NCBI RefSeq assembly: GCF_029210385.1
Contig: NZ_JARGDQ010000005.1
Location: forward strand, 1-64,000
Direction: 5' to 3'
Length of the DNA: 64,000 nt
Source of the DNA: Desulfurivibrio dismutans
GTDB lineage: Bacteria; Desulfobacterota; Desulfobulbia; Desulfobulbales; Desulfurivibrionaceae
Shown: in pieces, positions 44,748 through 53,043 of the stretch
How the letters are laid out: every line of letters begins with the position of its first letter
Position numbering within the stretch: position 1 is the stretch's first letter
Position numbers and translations under genes: made by a program
Notes under the pieces: model-generated
Told to the model about the DNA's origin: nothing
Database searches by the model: none
What the model saw: the letters and a program-made list of their open reading frames with translations, nothing else

Positions 44748-45404
44748 ATGACTGAGCGCCTCCGGCGGATCGGGGTGCTGGGCGGCACCTTCGACCCGGT
44801 CCACAACGGGCATCTGGTGCTGGCCGAAGCGGCCTGGCAGGAGTTCGCCCTGGACCGGGTGTGGTTCATTCCCGCCGCCCAACCGCCCCATAAGCTGGGC
44901 GAACCGGTTACCCCCTTTGCCCATCGGGCCGCCATGCTGGAACTGGCCCTGGCCGATCAGCCGGCTTTTATGGTCAACCGCATGGAGGAACAGCGCCCCG
45001 GCCCTTCCTACAGCGTCGATACCCTGCGGGAGCTGCGCCGGCAGCTGGACCGCGACTGTGCCCTCTACTTCATCATCGGCTCCGACGCCTTTGTCGAGCT
45101 GGCCACCTGGAAAAACTTTTCCGATCTCTTTCGTTACGCCGATTTTCTGGTGGCCGAGCGCCCCGACAGCGCCCCCGGCCAGCTCAACGAGCTGATCACC
45201 CGCCTGCCGGGTGGTTTCCAGTATGAGCCGGCTCATAACCGCTGGACCCACCCCCACGGCGCCTGTCTCTACCCGCTGCCGGTCAACGCCTTTCTGGTTT
45301 CTTCCACCACCATCCGCTGCAAGGTCAAGACCGGCGAAGACATCTCCGCCCTGGTCCCGCCGCCGGTGGCCGCTTATATCGATCGGCATCAACTCTACGC
45401 CTGA
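44748..45404 (+). CDS. nadD: Nicotinate-nucleotide adenylyltransferase
   Basis: 218 residues from ATG 44748 (GGGAGGAGGG upstream); an in-frame GTG 44727 is less likely. GVLGGTFDPVHNGHLVLAE contains the nucleotidyltransferase motif and VSSTTIRCKVKTGEDISALV the C-terminal ATP motif. It adenylates nicotinate mononucleotide on the way to NAD. The proA-nadD order is common. Confidence 0.96.
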   Translation: MTERLRRIGVLGGTFDPVHNGHLVLAEAAWQEFALDRVWFIPAAQPPHKLGEPVTPFAHRAAMLELALADQPAFMVNRMEEQRPGPSYSVDTLRELRRQLDRDCALYFIIGSDAFVELATWKNFSDLFRYADFLVAERPDSAPGQLNELITRLPGGFQYEPAHNRWTHPHGACLYPLPVNAFLVSSTTIRCKVKTGEDISALVPPPVAAYIDRHQLYA

Positions 45405-45459
45405 GTCGCCGGGAACCGTTTTTGCCGCCCCGGTATGCGGTATGCAGTGTGATATGGTC

Positions 45460-45489
45460 TTGACTTTCAGCCTCGTTCGGCGCTATAAG
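45460..45489 (+). promoter_or_regulatory. Sigma-70-type promoter for the lipoprotein gene
   Basis: TTGACT and TATAAG with an 18-bp spacer, about 80 bp before the lipoprotein start at 45570, in the gap after nadD. Confidence 0.5.
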
Positions 45490-45569
45490 TTGATTATGAT
45501 TTGCAGTCGTTAAGCTGGTTTGGTGTCGGTTGACTGTTTTTTGTAATTGTGAACGGGAAGGAGGAGCCT

Positions 45570-46454
45570 ATGTATGTCGACAAATTATTGCCCCACAAGT
45601 TTCTGATGACCCTGGTCAGCGCTGCGCTGATGGTGGCTCTGGCGGCTTGCAGCAGCAGTAGCAGCAGCAGTAAAAAAGATGGTGACGATAACGGAACCGG
45701 TGATACGGCTTACGACAATCTCACCGACGCTGAAATGAAGGCGGTGCGGCTAGCGGAGGATTTTTTCTGGATTGCCGAGCAGATGGATGCGGTGCCCGGT
45801 GGGATTGCCGCCATTGTCGGCGGGGTGATGGAGAATGAGGAGGTTACGGCAACGCCACAAACTTTCAGCGAAGGTGGACTGTCAGTTACCATCAGCCAGG
45901 TCGAAGGGGTGATTGACGCCTATTTGTCATTTAATAATTTTGCTGCGGATGATGGGGTGACCGTGGTTTCGGGGTCGGTTGACGTGGTGGCTGAAGTTGA
46001 CGGTACCTTTGGAGATGACCCCAAAGAAATCGAATTTACTTTCAGTCAGGTGCGGCTGGATTTTGACGATGGTGATTCCTTTACCGTGACCTTAAACGGT
46101 ACGGTAGATCATGTGCGTGAAAGTGACACAAAATTCAGCAATACCGTCGATATCACGGTTGGCTACGCCGGGGACGACTATCATACCAACACAACTGTTG
46201 CCGTTGAAGATCTGGGTAACAATGTTGAAGCCAAGACGGTCAGTGGCACCTATAATGATCCGGTTAACTTTGGCGCGGTTACGGTCTCCACCCCGCAGGC
46301 TATCCACGATGGGCCTGGCGGGGCCGAGCAGGGGATGATTCGCTTTGTCTTTAGCGGTGGTTACATTGAGGCAACTTTTGCCAACGCGGACTTAACCCTG
46401 TCCGGCTCCTATGACAACGTTTCCGGGCATATTGTCACCATTGAAGACTATTGA
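45570..46454 (+). CDS. Orphan lipoprotein with a poly-Ser linker
   Basis: 294 residues from ATG 45570, which has AAGGAGGAG upstream; GTG 45549 is less likely. Lipobox VALAAC (Cys27) followed by seven Ser and an acidic linker (KKDGDDNGTGD). The rest is beta-rich with alternating hydrophobic and Asp/Thr residues (FTFSQVRLDFDDGDSFTVTL, VNTVDITVGY-like). I do not recognise the family. It has its own promoter and a strong terminator, so it is a single-gene unit. Confidence 0.8.
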   Translation: MYVDKLLPHKFLMTLVSAALMVALAACSSSSSSSKKDGDDNGTGDTAYDNLTDAEMKAVRLAEDFFWIAEQMDAVPGGIAAIVGGVMENEEVTATPQTFSEGGLSVTISQVEGVIDAYLSFNNFAADDGVTVVSGSVDVVAEVDGTFGDDPKEIEFTFSQVRLDFDDGDSFTVTLNGTVDHVRESDTKFSNTVDITVGYAGDDYHTNTTVAVEDLGNNVEAKTVSGTYNDPVNFGAVTVSTPQAIHDGPGGAEQGMIRFVFSGGYIEATFANADLTLSGSYDNVSGHIVTIEDY

Positions 46455-46542
46455 GGGAAAAACCCCACCCCTTACCCCGGATGGTTGCCCGGGGTTGACA
46501 TAACCCTTCAACCATGGGGTGTTGACGCCCGGTCAAATAACG

Positions 46543-46574
46543 AAGGGGTCGGCAGCAAGCCGACCCCTTTTTTA
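46543..46574 (+). terminator. Intrinsic terminator after the lipoprotein gene
   Basis: Perfect 11-bp arms AAGGGGTCGGC/GCCGACCCCTT around AGCAA, followed by TTTTAT after the arm's own TT. It ends the lipoprotein unit. The following 280 bp up to the minus-strand YfaZ-like gene hold no gene, only a possible repeat remnant. Confidence 0.9.
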
Positions 46575-46637
46575 TCTCCACCCACCCGGGAGCGAGGCAT
46601 TGCTTAATTCGATGGCACTCCCCTTTGGTGCCGCGGC

Positions 46638-46700
46638 GTAACTGATCACGGGGTGCCCCGCGATCGCCTGCGCCGCCGCTATTATGATGTGGACGGCGCC
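46638..46700. repeat. Possible decayed half copy of the palindromic family
   Basis: GTAACTGATCACGGGGTGCC followed by GCGATCGCCTGCGCCGCC and an ATGATGTGGACGGCGCC end resembles, in reverse orientation, the right half of copy F (GTGATCGCTTAC, GATCGCCGG, ACATCA). The pairing partner arm is not recognisable. Confidence 0.4.
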
Positions 46701-46851
46701 GGAAGTCCGTAACGTGCCCAGGACGGACGCGCAAGCAACAGTTTGCCTTGCAGGTTGTTGATTTGCAGGGCAGGCGGCAGCCGCGTTTGCGCATGCCGGA
46801 GAGCAACAAATCCCTGGGCGGGCTTGTTGCGAGTTTACATATGGACGGTCA

Positions 46852-47433
46852 TCAAAACCGGGCCTTGAAGCCCACCCGGACATTGTCGTCGATTGTCCGG
46901 CTGTTAAGGTCGTCGAAGTTGGCCCGGATGTGCTGATATTCGATGTAGATCTGCACTGCCGGGCTGATGGCATAGCCGGCCCGCACTCTTCGTTCCAGCA
47001 TCCGGTCCAGATCGGCGAAGGAGAGCAGCTTGGGGGTATAGAAAACTTTGCCCTGGAACTCCAGGTTCTCCGCTCCGGCCGGCTGAAAGTACAGGCGCAG
47101 CCCCACCGGGACGCCGAAGATATCCTGGTTGGCCCGGGAGCTCTTCTTGCGGCCGCCCACCACCCCGACCCCCAGGCCGAGGCCGAACCCCGGCACGTTC
47201 TCGATCATCGCCTGGAACTCCAGGTCGGCGGAGGTCATGGTCAAGCTTTTCTTTTCATTGTAGAGAAAGCGCAGGTGCATTAAGGAATCACCGTGGGCGC
47301 CGCTGCTTACCGGGCCGGCCAGTTTGGCCTGGAGGGAGTAATCATTCAGATTCAGGTCAAAGGAGGCGGCCTGGGCCGACTGGGCGCCGGTCAAGGCCAG
47401 GGCGGCCAGGGCGGCGGTAATTAATTTTCTCAT
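46852..47433 (-). CDS. YfaZ-like outer membrane protein
   Basis: 193 residues with a signal peptide (KLITAALAALALTGAQSAQA). The remainder shows alternating beta strands (DLNLNDYSLQAKLAG, GLGLGVGVVGG, PVGLRLYFQPAG) and ends in an aromatic residue after NVRVGFKARF, as expected of a small outer-membrane barrel. The pattern fits the YfaZ family; the function is unknown. It lies 23 bp downstream of dnaB on the same strand. Confidence 0.75.
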   Translation of the reverse strand: MRKLITAALAALALTGAQSAQAASFDLNLNDYSLQAKLAGPVSSGAHGDSLMHLRFLYNEKKSLTMTSADLEFQAMIENVPGFGLGLGVGVVGGRKKSSRANQDIFGVPVGLRLYFQPAGAENLEFQGKVFYTPKLLSFADLDRMLERRVRAGYAISPAVQIYIEYQHIRANFDDLNSRTIDDNVRVGFKARF

Positions 47434-47456
47434 CTCGTGCTCCTTGGGCTCGTTGT

Positions 47457-48818
47457 TTACTGGGTGGCGTAATCGTGGCGGGCCAGGTTTTCAAAGGTGG
47501 TGTACTGATCCAGGAAGGCCAGTTCCACCATACCGGTGGGGCCGTTACGCTGCTTGCCGATGATCAGTTCGGCCAGTCCCTTTTTGGGGTTGTCTTCGGC
47601 CTTGTTGTACACCTCGTCGCGATAGATAAAGCAGATCACGTCGGCGTCCTGTTCGATGGCGCCGGATTCGCGCAGATCCGAGAGCTGGGGGCGCTTGTTG
47701 GGGCGGCTCTCCAGGCTCCGGTTGAGCTGGCTCAAGGCCATCACCGGCACTTGCAACTCCTTGGCCATGGCCTTGAGAGAACGGGAAATTTCGCTGATCT
47801 CCTGCTCCCGGGACTGGACATTGCTGCGGCCCCGCATCAGTTGCAGGTAATCGACCACGATCAGGCCGATGTCGTGTTCGGTCTTGAGCCGCCTGGCCTT
47901 GGCCCGCATCTCCAGCACCGAAATGGCCGGGGTGTCGTCGATGTAAACCGGGGCGTCCAGCAGCATGTTGTAAGCCCGGGTCAGTTTTGGCCAGTCCTGA
48001 TCTCTTAAAAAACCGGTCCGCAGCCGCTGGGCGTCCACCCGGCTAACCGAGCAGAGCATCCGCATGCCCAACTGTTCCTTGGACATCTCCAGACTGAAGA
48101 CCCCCACCGGGGTTTTATTGACCAGGGCGATGTGCTGCACCATGTTCATGGCCAGGGCGGTTTTCCCCATGCTGGGCCGGGCCGCCAGGATGATCAGGTC
48201 AGACGGCTGCAGCCCGGCGGTCATTTTGTCGAAGTCGTGATAATCGGTGGGCAGACCGGTGATGTGTTCCTTGCGCTCATAGAGGGACTCCACCATCTTG
48301 AAAGTCTCGTTGATCACCGTCTTCATGGGCCAGTAGGACTGGCCGCTTTTGGAGCGGGAGATTTCAAAGACGGTCTGTTCTACCTCGTCCAGCAGGGCGT
48401 CAATATCGTCCTGCTCTTCATAACAGCGGCCGGCGATTTCGCTGCTGGTTTGAATCAGGCGGCGCAGGATGGCCTTGTCCCGGACGATGCGGGCATAAAA
48501 GGTGATGTTGGCCGCCATGGGCACCTGGTCGGTGAGCGAGGCGAGATAGGCCGGCCCGCCGATCTGGTCCAAATGACGACTATCTTTGAGGAAACTGGTG
48601 ACGGTGATCAGGTCCAGGGGCTCGCTTTTTTCAAAGAGAGCCACCATGGCGGTAAAGATGTGGCGGTGCCCTTCCCGGTAAAAATCCTCCGGGGTAAGCA
48701 CCTCCACTGCTTTGGACATGGCCCCTTCCTGCAGCAGGACAGAGCCCAGCACACACTGCTCCGCCTCGACGTTTTGAGGTGGCAGACGGTGGATGGCGGA
48801 GCCGGGGGCGTGGTCCAT
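47457..48818 (-). CDS. dnaB: Replicative DNA helicase DnaB
   Basis: 453 residues. The N-terminal helical domain (LPPQNVEAEQCVLGSVLLQE) is followed by a RecA-type helicase domain with Walker A AARPSMGKTALAMN, Walker B LIVVDYLQLM and the C-terminal ALSQLNRSLESRPNKRPQLS. The hexamer unwinds DNA at the replication fork. rplI-dnaB adjacency is widespread. No intein is present. Confidence 0.97.
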   Translation of the reverse strand: MDHAPGSAIHRLPPQNVEAEQCVLGSVLLQEGAMSKAVEVLTPEDFYREGHRHIFTAMVALFEKSEPLDLITVTSFLKDSRHLDQIGGPAYLASLTDQVPMAANITFYARIVRDKAILRRLIQTSSEIAGRCYEEQDDIDALLDEVEQTVFEISRSKSGQSYWPMKTVINETFKMVESLYERKEHITGLPTDYHDFDKMTAGLQPSDLIILAARPSMGKTALAMNMVQHIALVNKTPVGVFSLEMSKEQLGMRMLCSVSRVDAQRLRTGFLRDQDWPKLTRAYNMLLDAPVYIDDTPAISVLEMRAKARRLKTEHDIGLIVVDYLQLMRGRSNVQSREQEISEISRSLKAMAKELQVPVMALSQLNRSLESRPNKRPQLSDLRESGAIEQDADVICFIYRDEVYNKAEDNPKKGLAELIIGKQRNGPTGMVELAFLDQYTTFENLARHDYATQ

Positions 48819-48839
48819 GTTAAATGGAATTCCGCTCTG

Positions 48840-49295
48840 TTACTGGCCGCTTTCCTCGGGGACCACTTCCACCTTGATCTCGGCAGTTACCTGGTAACCG
48901 GCTTTGTAGGGGATGGTGTGGGTGCCCAGGGTCTTGATGGGGTCTTCCAGCATGATTTTTTTCTTGTCTACTTCAATCCCTTGGGCGGCCAGGGCAGACG
49001 CAATATCACCGCTGGTAACCGAACCGTAGAGCTTGTTATCTTCCCCGGTGCGCTGGGCAATGGTAATAGTGGCAGCACCGATGCCGGCGGCCAGTTTTTC
49101 CGCCACCGCCCGGTATTCGGCCTTGCGGGCGGCAATGGCCGCCTGCTGTTTGGCCAGCACGGCCAGGTTGCCTTTGCTGGCCAGCATTGCTTTGCCCTGA
49201 GGAATCAGGTAATTGCGGCCATAACCGGGCTTGATTTTAACCACATCGCCGATCTCGCCCAGGGTATCGATGGTTTCCTTGAGAATTACTTCCAT
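48840..49295 (-). CDS. rplI: 50S ribosomal protein L9
   Basis: 151 residues. The N-terminal domain MEVILKETIDTLGEIGDVVK...GYGRNYLIPQGKA is diagnostic; a long helix (about 40-75) leads to the C-terminal domain. It lies between the DUF2232 membrane protein and dnaB in the conserved rpsF-rpsR-rplI-dnaB order. Confidence 0.97.
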   Translation of the reverse strand: MEVILKETIDTLGEIGDVVKIKPGYGRNYLIPQGKAMLASKGNLAVLAKQQAAIAARKAEYRAVAEKLAAGIGAATITIAQRTGEDNKLYGSVTSGDIASALAAQGIEVDKKKIMLEDPIKTLGTHTIPYKAGYQVTAEIKVEVVPEESGQ

Positions 49296-49353
49296 TTTTC
49301 ACGTCTCCATACTAGGTTGCGATCCGGTTGGCGCCAACGCACAACCGGTGGAT

Positions 49354-50283
49354 TTAAGCAGTGTTATCGGTATAACGGCGGCGCAAGTCCAAGTGGACAT
49401 CGGCCAGCCCCAAAACGGCCAGCAGTACTGGGCCGTATAATTGCAACAGGACCAGAGCGTAGCAGATGCCCCGCAACAGCGGCGGCAACTGCCAGCGGGC
49501 CAGCATGTAGCTCATGATCCCCAGGCCCTGCATGAAATAAAGCATGCCCAGAATGATCGTCATATTGAGCCCGATGGAGGCCACAGGTTCAAGACGGCTC
49601 AACCACAACAACAGCCCCAGGGCGGCCACCAGGACTAACTGGTCCGGCAATCGCCAGTGTTTGAACTCCGGCCAGGGGCTCAAGGCCGGATCTTTGCGGC
49701 GCAGTAGCCAGTGACTGGCCATCAGGTTCAGCCAGACCAGGCTGAGCAGCGAGATGGTGAACAGCGCCGGCCAAGTGCGATCAAACACCCGTCGCAGGCT
49801 CTCCATGGCCACGGCGGCGGCCTCTTCCTCTTCCACCACCGCCGCCAAGGTATGATCAATACTCTCCTGGATCACCCGAACCGGGCCGGGGCTGCCGGTG
49901 ATCCCGGCAAAACTGCCCAGCAGCAGCCAAAAACAGATCAGGTAAATCAGCCCTTTGGTCCCGGTCCAGTTGGGGGGCTCACCCAGGGCGATGCCCCGAG
50001 CCAGAATGTACCCCAGCGGTATCATGCTCACTCCGAAAAACAGAACCAGCAGGCTGCCGCTGAACAGGGCCACCACCCCCGCCACCAGCATGGCCATGAT
50101 CACCACCGCTCGGCCCTGCTGGTATCCCATGGTTACCATCTGGAAAGCGGTCACCATGGGGATCAGGCTGTGCAGCCAGATAAGCCCGGGGCTCAGCAGG
50201 GGCAGCACCAGTGGGGCGGCGGTAACCGCCAAGGCCGGTAGCTGTCCGGCAGGGAAAGCCGGTCTGCCGCTGTTGTTGCTCAA
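49354..50283 (-). CDS. DUF2232-type polytopic membrane protein
   Basis: 309 residues with about eight transmembrane segments (for example LVLPLLSPGLIWLHSLIPMV, VVALFSGSLLVLFFGVSMIP, LMYFMQGL-type segment). DUF2232 proteins are often encoded between rpsR and rplI; their function is not established, and some resemble ECF transporter S components. The start faces rpsR 18 bp away. Location in the inner membrane is clear; the role is not. Confidence 0.85.
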   Translation of the reverse strand: MSNNSGRPAFPAGQLPALAVTAAPLVLPLLSPGLIWLHSLIPMVTAFQMVTMGYQQGRAVVIMAMLVAGVVALFSGSLLVLFFGVSMIPLGYILARGIALGEPPNWTGTKGLIYLICFWLLLGSFAGITGSPGPVRVIQESIDHTLAAVVEEEEAAAVAMESLRRVFDRTWPALFTISLLSLVWLNLMASHWLLRRKDPALSPWPEFKHWRLPDQLVLVAALGLLLWLSRLEPVASIGLNMTIILGMLYFMQGLGIMSYMLARWQLPPLLRGICYALVLLQLYGPVLLAVLGLADVHLDLRRRYTDNTA

Positions 50284-50301
50284 ACCGGGCTCCCAGCCGT
50301 G

Positions 50302-50541
50302 CTAAAGATACGGGTTGCCGCTGTATGGCAGCAGGGCGATCTGGCGGGCCCGCTTGATTGCTTCCGACAACTGGCGCTGATGTTTGGCGCAATTACCGTA
50401 AATCCGCCGGGGAATAATCTTGCCCCGTTCAGTGAGGAACCCGCGCAGGGTTTTAATGTCCTTGTAATCAATGACCAGGCTTTTCTCGCTGCAGAAACGG
50501 CAGACCTTGCGGCGTCCGAAATATTTTTTACGCTTAATCAT
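50302..50541 (-). CDS. rpsR: 30S ribosomal protein S18 (Cys-containing form)
   Basis: 79 residues. [24 protein letters not shown] and [20 protein letters not shown] identify S18. Three Cys (KVCRFC and GNC) plus a His keep the zinc-ribbon-like version of the protein. It heterodimerises with S6 on 16S rRNA. Downstream of rpsF by 38 bp. Confidence 0.97.
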   Translation of the reverse strand: MIKRKKYFGRRKVCRFCSEKSLVIDYKDIKTLRGFLTERGKIIPRRIYGNCAKHQRQLSEAIKRARQIALLPYSGNPYL

Positions 50542-50579
50542 CTTGCAATATCCTCAGGGTTAAAGGGGAAAAAGACCGA

Positions 50580-50975
50580 TCAAGCGTCTTTTTCGCCGTT
50601 ATCATTGTCATTGTTCTGCTCTTCGTTGTCGGCCGTTTCATGATCGTCGCCCTCTTCGTCGTCCGAGGGGGTGAATGGGGCTTCGGCGCCGGTGAGCTTG
50701 ACCGTAAGGAATTTGAGGATCCGGTCGTCGATGCGCAGCAGACGTTCCAATTCTTTGACCCCATCGGGAGACATGGTGAAGCGGAACAGGAGGTAGACCC
50801 CCTGGGTCTCCTTGCTGATGGGGTAGGCGAGCTTTTTTAACCCCCAGCGGTCAATGCCGCCGATTTCCCCCTCGTGGGCAGTGATGACCCCGGAGTACTT
50901 GTCGATGACTCCGGTCAGCTCGGCTTCGGAGCCGGCGCTGGGCCTGACAATAATGACACTCTCGTAATTACGCAC
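50580..50975 (-). CDS. rpsF: 30S ribosomal protein S6
   Basis: 131 residues from GTG at 50975-50973, chosen because AAAGGAGG lies just upstream; longer in-frame starts would swallow that ribosome site. S6 signatures: RNYESVIIVRPSAG, IDRWGLKKLAYPISKETQGV and YLLFRF. The C-terminal tail is highly acidic (EEGDDHETADNEEQNNDND), a common feature of S6. Confidence 0.96.
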   Translation of the reverse strand: MRNYESVIIVRPSAGSEAELTGVIDKYSGVITAHEGEIGGIDRWGLKKLAYPISKETQGVYLLFRFTMSPDGVKELERLLRIDDRILKFLTVKLTGAEAPFTPSDDEEGDDHETADNEEQNNDNDNGEKDA

Positions 50976-51094
50976 GTGGTTCCTCCTTTTGGGCATGCGG
51001 CCCTGTTTAGCCAGGGCAAAGAGGTGATCTTGTGCGGCCGCTGACGGCCGCTGTTCAAAAAGAAGAACCACTTACCATGAAGATGGCCGTAATG

Positions 51095-51532
51095 TCAAGT
51101 AGTCAGTGGGCCCTTGTCTTTTTTCTCGGTTTCCTTGATTGCTTCCCACTGGCGGCGCAGCTCATCCTCCGAAGCCACTTGTCGGTCCCCGAAAACGTGG
51201 GGGTGGCGGCGAACCATTTTGCCGATAATGCCGTTGATCACCTCGCTTAAGGTGAAGGCGCCCTGTTCTCGGTACATTTCGGCAATAAACAGAACCTGAA
51301 AAAGCAGGTCGCCCAACTCCTCGCAAATATGCTCAAGGTCGTCGCCGTCCAGTGACTCGTGCAGTTCGTGGGCCTCTTCCAGCAGGTAGCGTTTGAAGCT
51401 TGCTGGGGTTTGTTTGCGGTCCCACGGGCAGCCCTGTGGGCTTCTGAGGCGGGCGATCAGGCCGGTCAATTGCAGCAGGGCCTCCTCGGGAGGCTGTAGG
51501 TCGGATAACGGGATGTTCTGGTGGGTGGACAT
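51095..51532 (-). CDS. mazG: MazG-type nucleoside triphosphate pyrophosphohydrolase
   Basis: 145 residues, a single MazG domain (about half of E. coli MazG). Metal-binding motifs are EEAHELHESLDGDD and ICEELGDLLFQVLF; the start of the domain is LRSPQGCPWDRKQTPASFKR. It hydrolyses NTPs to NMP and pyrophosphate for pool cleansing. A 119-bp gap separates it from rpsF on the same strand; a promoter lies just upstream. Confidence 0.93.
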   Translation of the reverse strand: MSTHQNIPLSDLQPPEEALLQLTGLIARLRSPQGCPWDRKQTPASFKRYLLEEAHELHESLDGDDLEHICEELGDLLFQVLFIAEMYREQGAFTLSEVINGIIGKMVRRHPHVFGDRQVASEDELRRQWEAIKETEKKDKGPLTT

Positions 51533-51570
51533 GGGCTTGCTTGGGGCTCTGTTTGATGTTCAAAACCGAG

Positions 51571-51599
51571 ATAGTACTACCTCGAATAAAGAGAAGCAA
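51571..51599 (-). promoter_or_regulatory. Sigma-70-type promoter for mazG
   Basis: On the minus strand TTGCTT and TACTAT lie 17 bp apart, with the -10 box about 40 bp before the mazG start. The region also has an inverted repeat, GGCTTGCTT (51534) and AAGCAAGCC (51594), bracketing the -35 box and start, which could be an operator. Confidence 0.5.
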
Positions 51600-51700
51600 G
51601 CCTTGTCCATGGGATACCGCCGGGATTCGTTAACGTCACTGTTCTCGGGGCCACTTTACATGGGTAGGATGACTTTGCCGTTACTTGGCCGGCACCACAT

Positions 51701-51772
51701 GGTGCGACAAGATGTCGCACCTGACGCACCGCCGATGTCGCGCGACACGCGACATCGGCGGTGCGTCAGGTG
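51701..51772. repeat. Two overlapping strong hairpins
   Basis: Hairpin 1: GGTGCGACA-AGA-TGTCGCACC (51701-51721), 9-bp perfect arms. Hairpin 2: 25-bp perfect arms (51718-51742 and 51748-51772) around a 5-base loop. They share 51718-51721, so the full forms of both cannot exist together. The gap between mazG and the AP2 gene (51533-51989) holds no gene otherwise. Confidence 0.88.
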
Positions 51773-51989
51773 GTCCCGGCAGCTATTGGCCAGGCATATG
51801 TTTTTTTGTTAATGTTGTAATTTCAAAGAGTTGATGGTTTTTTGCAGGGGATGCGCGGCTTTGGTCTGGTAATTGCAGTGATCTCTGGGTGAAGCACTTG
51901 GTGCTGCAATGTTCTGTCAGATTACGATGTTTGGAAAAGGGGCCGTTGTGGTCCGATATCATTACCAGTATTGAGAGGAAAAACTGTTT

Positions 51990-52607
51990 ATGGTAGCCAA
52001 AAAGATGCTTGAAAAACACAAAGATGTCGCCAGGATTGACCAGGATAGCAAACGGACCCATGGCTGGTACGTGCGGGTGCGTTTTATGGGCAAGACCCAT
52101 TCAAAATTCTTTTCCGATGGCAAATACGGCGGACGTTATTCCAGTCTGCTGGCGGCTCTGGCCTGGCGGGATCAAACTGAGATCAGCCTGGGTAAGGTCC
52201 GGACCGATCGGCACATTGTTACCGTGAGTAACACCCAAAGCGGTGTGGTGGGGGTGCGGCTCAATGAGAAGCTGAATCGTTACGAGGTCAGTTGGGTTAA
52301 TCCCGAGGGTCGGCAGGGTAAAACCTCTGTTTCCATCCGTAAGCATGGCAAAGAGAAGGCCTTTGAGCTGGCCTGTCAGGTCAGGCAACAGAAGGAGGCT
52401 GAGCGCCTGGGGTTGAAGAAGCCATCGCCGCTACGGGGCAAAAGCAAGGAGGCCGGCAAAAAAGCCGCAATGAAGCCGGCCGTTGCCAGAGTCAAAGCCG
52501 GCAACGTTAAAGGTAAAGCCTCCAAAAACAAAACCGGAGTCCGGACGGCGGTGCGTAAGTCGACTGTCAAAAAAGCTTCTGCTCGGAATGCCGCGGCCCG
52601 GGCTTAA
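51990..52607 (+). CDS. Double AP2-domain DNA-binding protein with histone H1-like tail
   Basis: 205 residues. Two AP2/ERF-like beta-sheet units: residues about 13-65 (HGWYVRVRFMGKTHSKFFSD...YSSLLAALAWRD) and about 83-130 (SGVVGVRLNEKLNRYEVSWV...KAFELACQVRQQKEAE). The last 65 residues are almost only Lys, Ala, Ser, Val, Arg and Gly, like bacterial histone H1 tails. A DNA-binding, possibly nucleoid-associated, role is inferred; AP2 domains in bacteria also occur in homing endonucleases, but no nuclease domain is seen here. It is a single-gene unit with a terminator after it. Confidence 0.8.
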   Translation: MVAKKMLEKHKDVARIDQDSKRTHGWYVRVRFMGKTHSKFFSDGKYGGRYSSLLAALAWRDQTEISLGKVRTDRHIVTVSNTQSGVVGVRLNEKLNRYEVSWVNPEGRQGKTSVSIRKHGKEKAFELACQVRQQKEAERLGLKKPSPLRGKSKEAGKKAAMKPAVARVKAGNVKGKASKNKTGVRTAVRKSTVKKASARNAAARA

Positions 52608-52674
52608 GGCGGGTTTATTTTTTTAAAACATCTGTTAGCATAAGTCTGCTTTTTGCTGCGGCCGGGCCGTACTG

Positions 52675-52745
52675 ACGGGCGGGTGATGGTCGTGCATGCT
52701 TGGTAAAAGCATGGCGCGGCGGTCACCCGCCCGTTTGTTTTTTGC
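52675..52745 (+). terminator. Hairpin terminator after the AP2 gene
   Basis: Arms ACGGGCGGGTGA (52675-52686) and TCACCCGCCCGT (52723-52734) are perfect, with a smaller inner GCATGCT/AGCATG stem, followed by a T-rich stretch (TTGTTTTTT). Confidence 0.8.
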
Positions 52746-52912
52746 AATGGTCCTTGAGGGGGCTGCGCCCTTGTCTTGACGATGGTTTTCGGCTATCTTG
52801 GGGCTGCTTTTGTGCTCTGATCTGGTTATGTAGTTGTTTTTTCGTGATGTCTTACTGGTTGTGGCCACCGGTCACTAAAGCGGGGTCAGGTGATCACAGG
52901 GGCCATCATGGA

Positions 52913-53022
52913 GTAATCGGTAACTGGGTGCCGCAGGTTGCGGCTGCTGGGACGGCGCGGTGCGTACATCAGTACTTGTGCCGCCTTGATCGCCGGCAAA
53001 TGCGGTGCCCGTGATCGCTTAC
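52913..53022. repeat. Palindromic repeat, 110 bp (copy F)
   Basis: Left arm GTAATCGGTAACTGGGTGCC pairs with the right arm (reverse complement GTAAGCGATCACGGGCACC) with a few changes. Inner blocks GCAGGTTGCGG and GCATTTGCCGG and the apex GCGTAC-ATCA-GTACTT place it in the family. It ends 21 bp before the start of the HTH-like gene that opens the accessory cluster. Except for the terminator hairpin, 52608-53043 has no gene. Confidence 0.85.
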
Positions 53023-53043
53023 AAGCGAGGCGATGGTTAGCTG

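Noticed and set aside
48132-49517. 461-residue plus-strand open frame over dnaB and rplI
   Set aside because: Antisense to dnaB and rplI; the His/Gly/Gln-rich translation is a shadow.
52640-53043. Small coding gene on the plus strand (52700-53014)
   Set aside because: It runs through a terminator hairpin and repeat copy F and has no domain or ribosome site.
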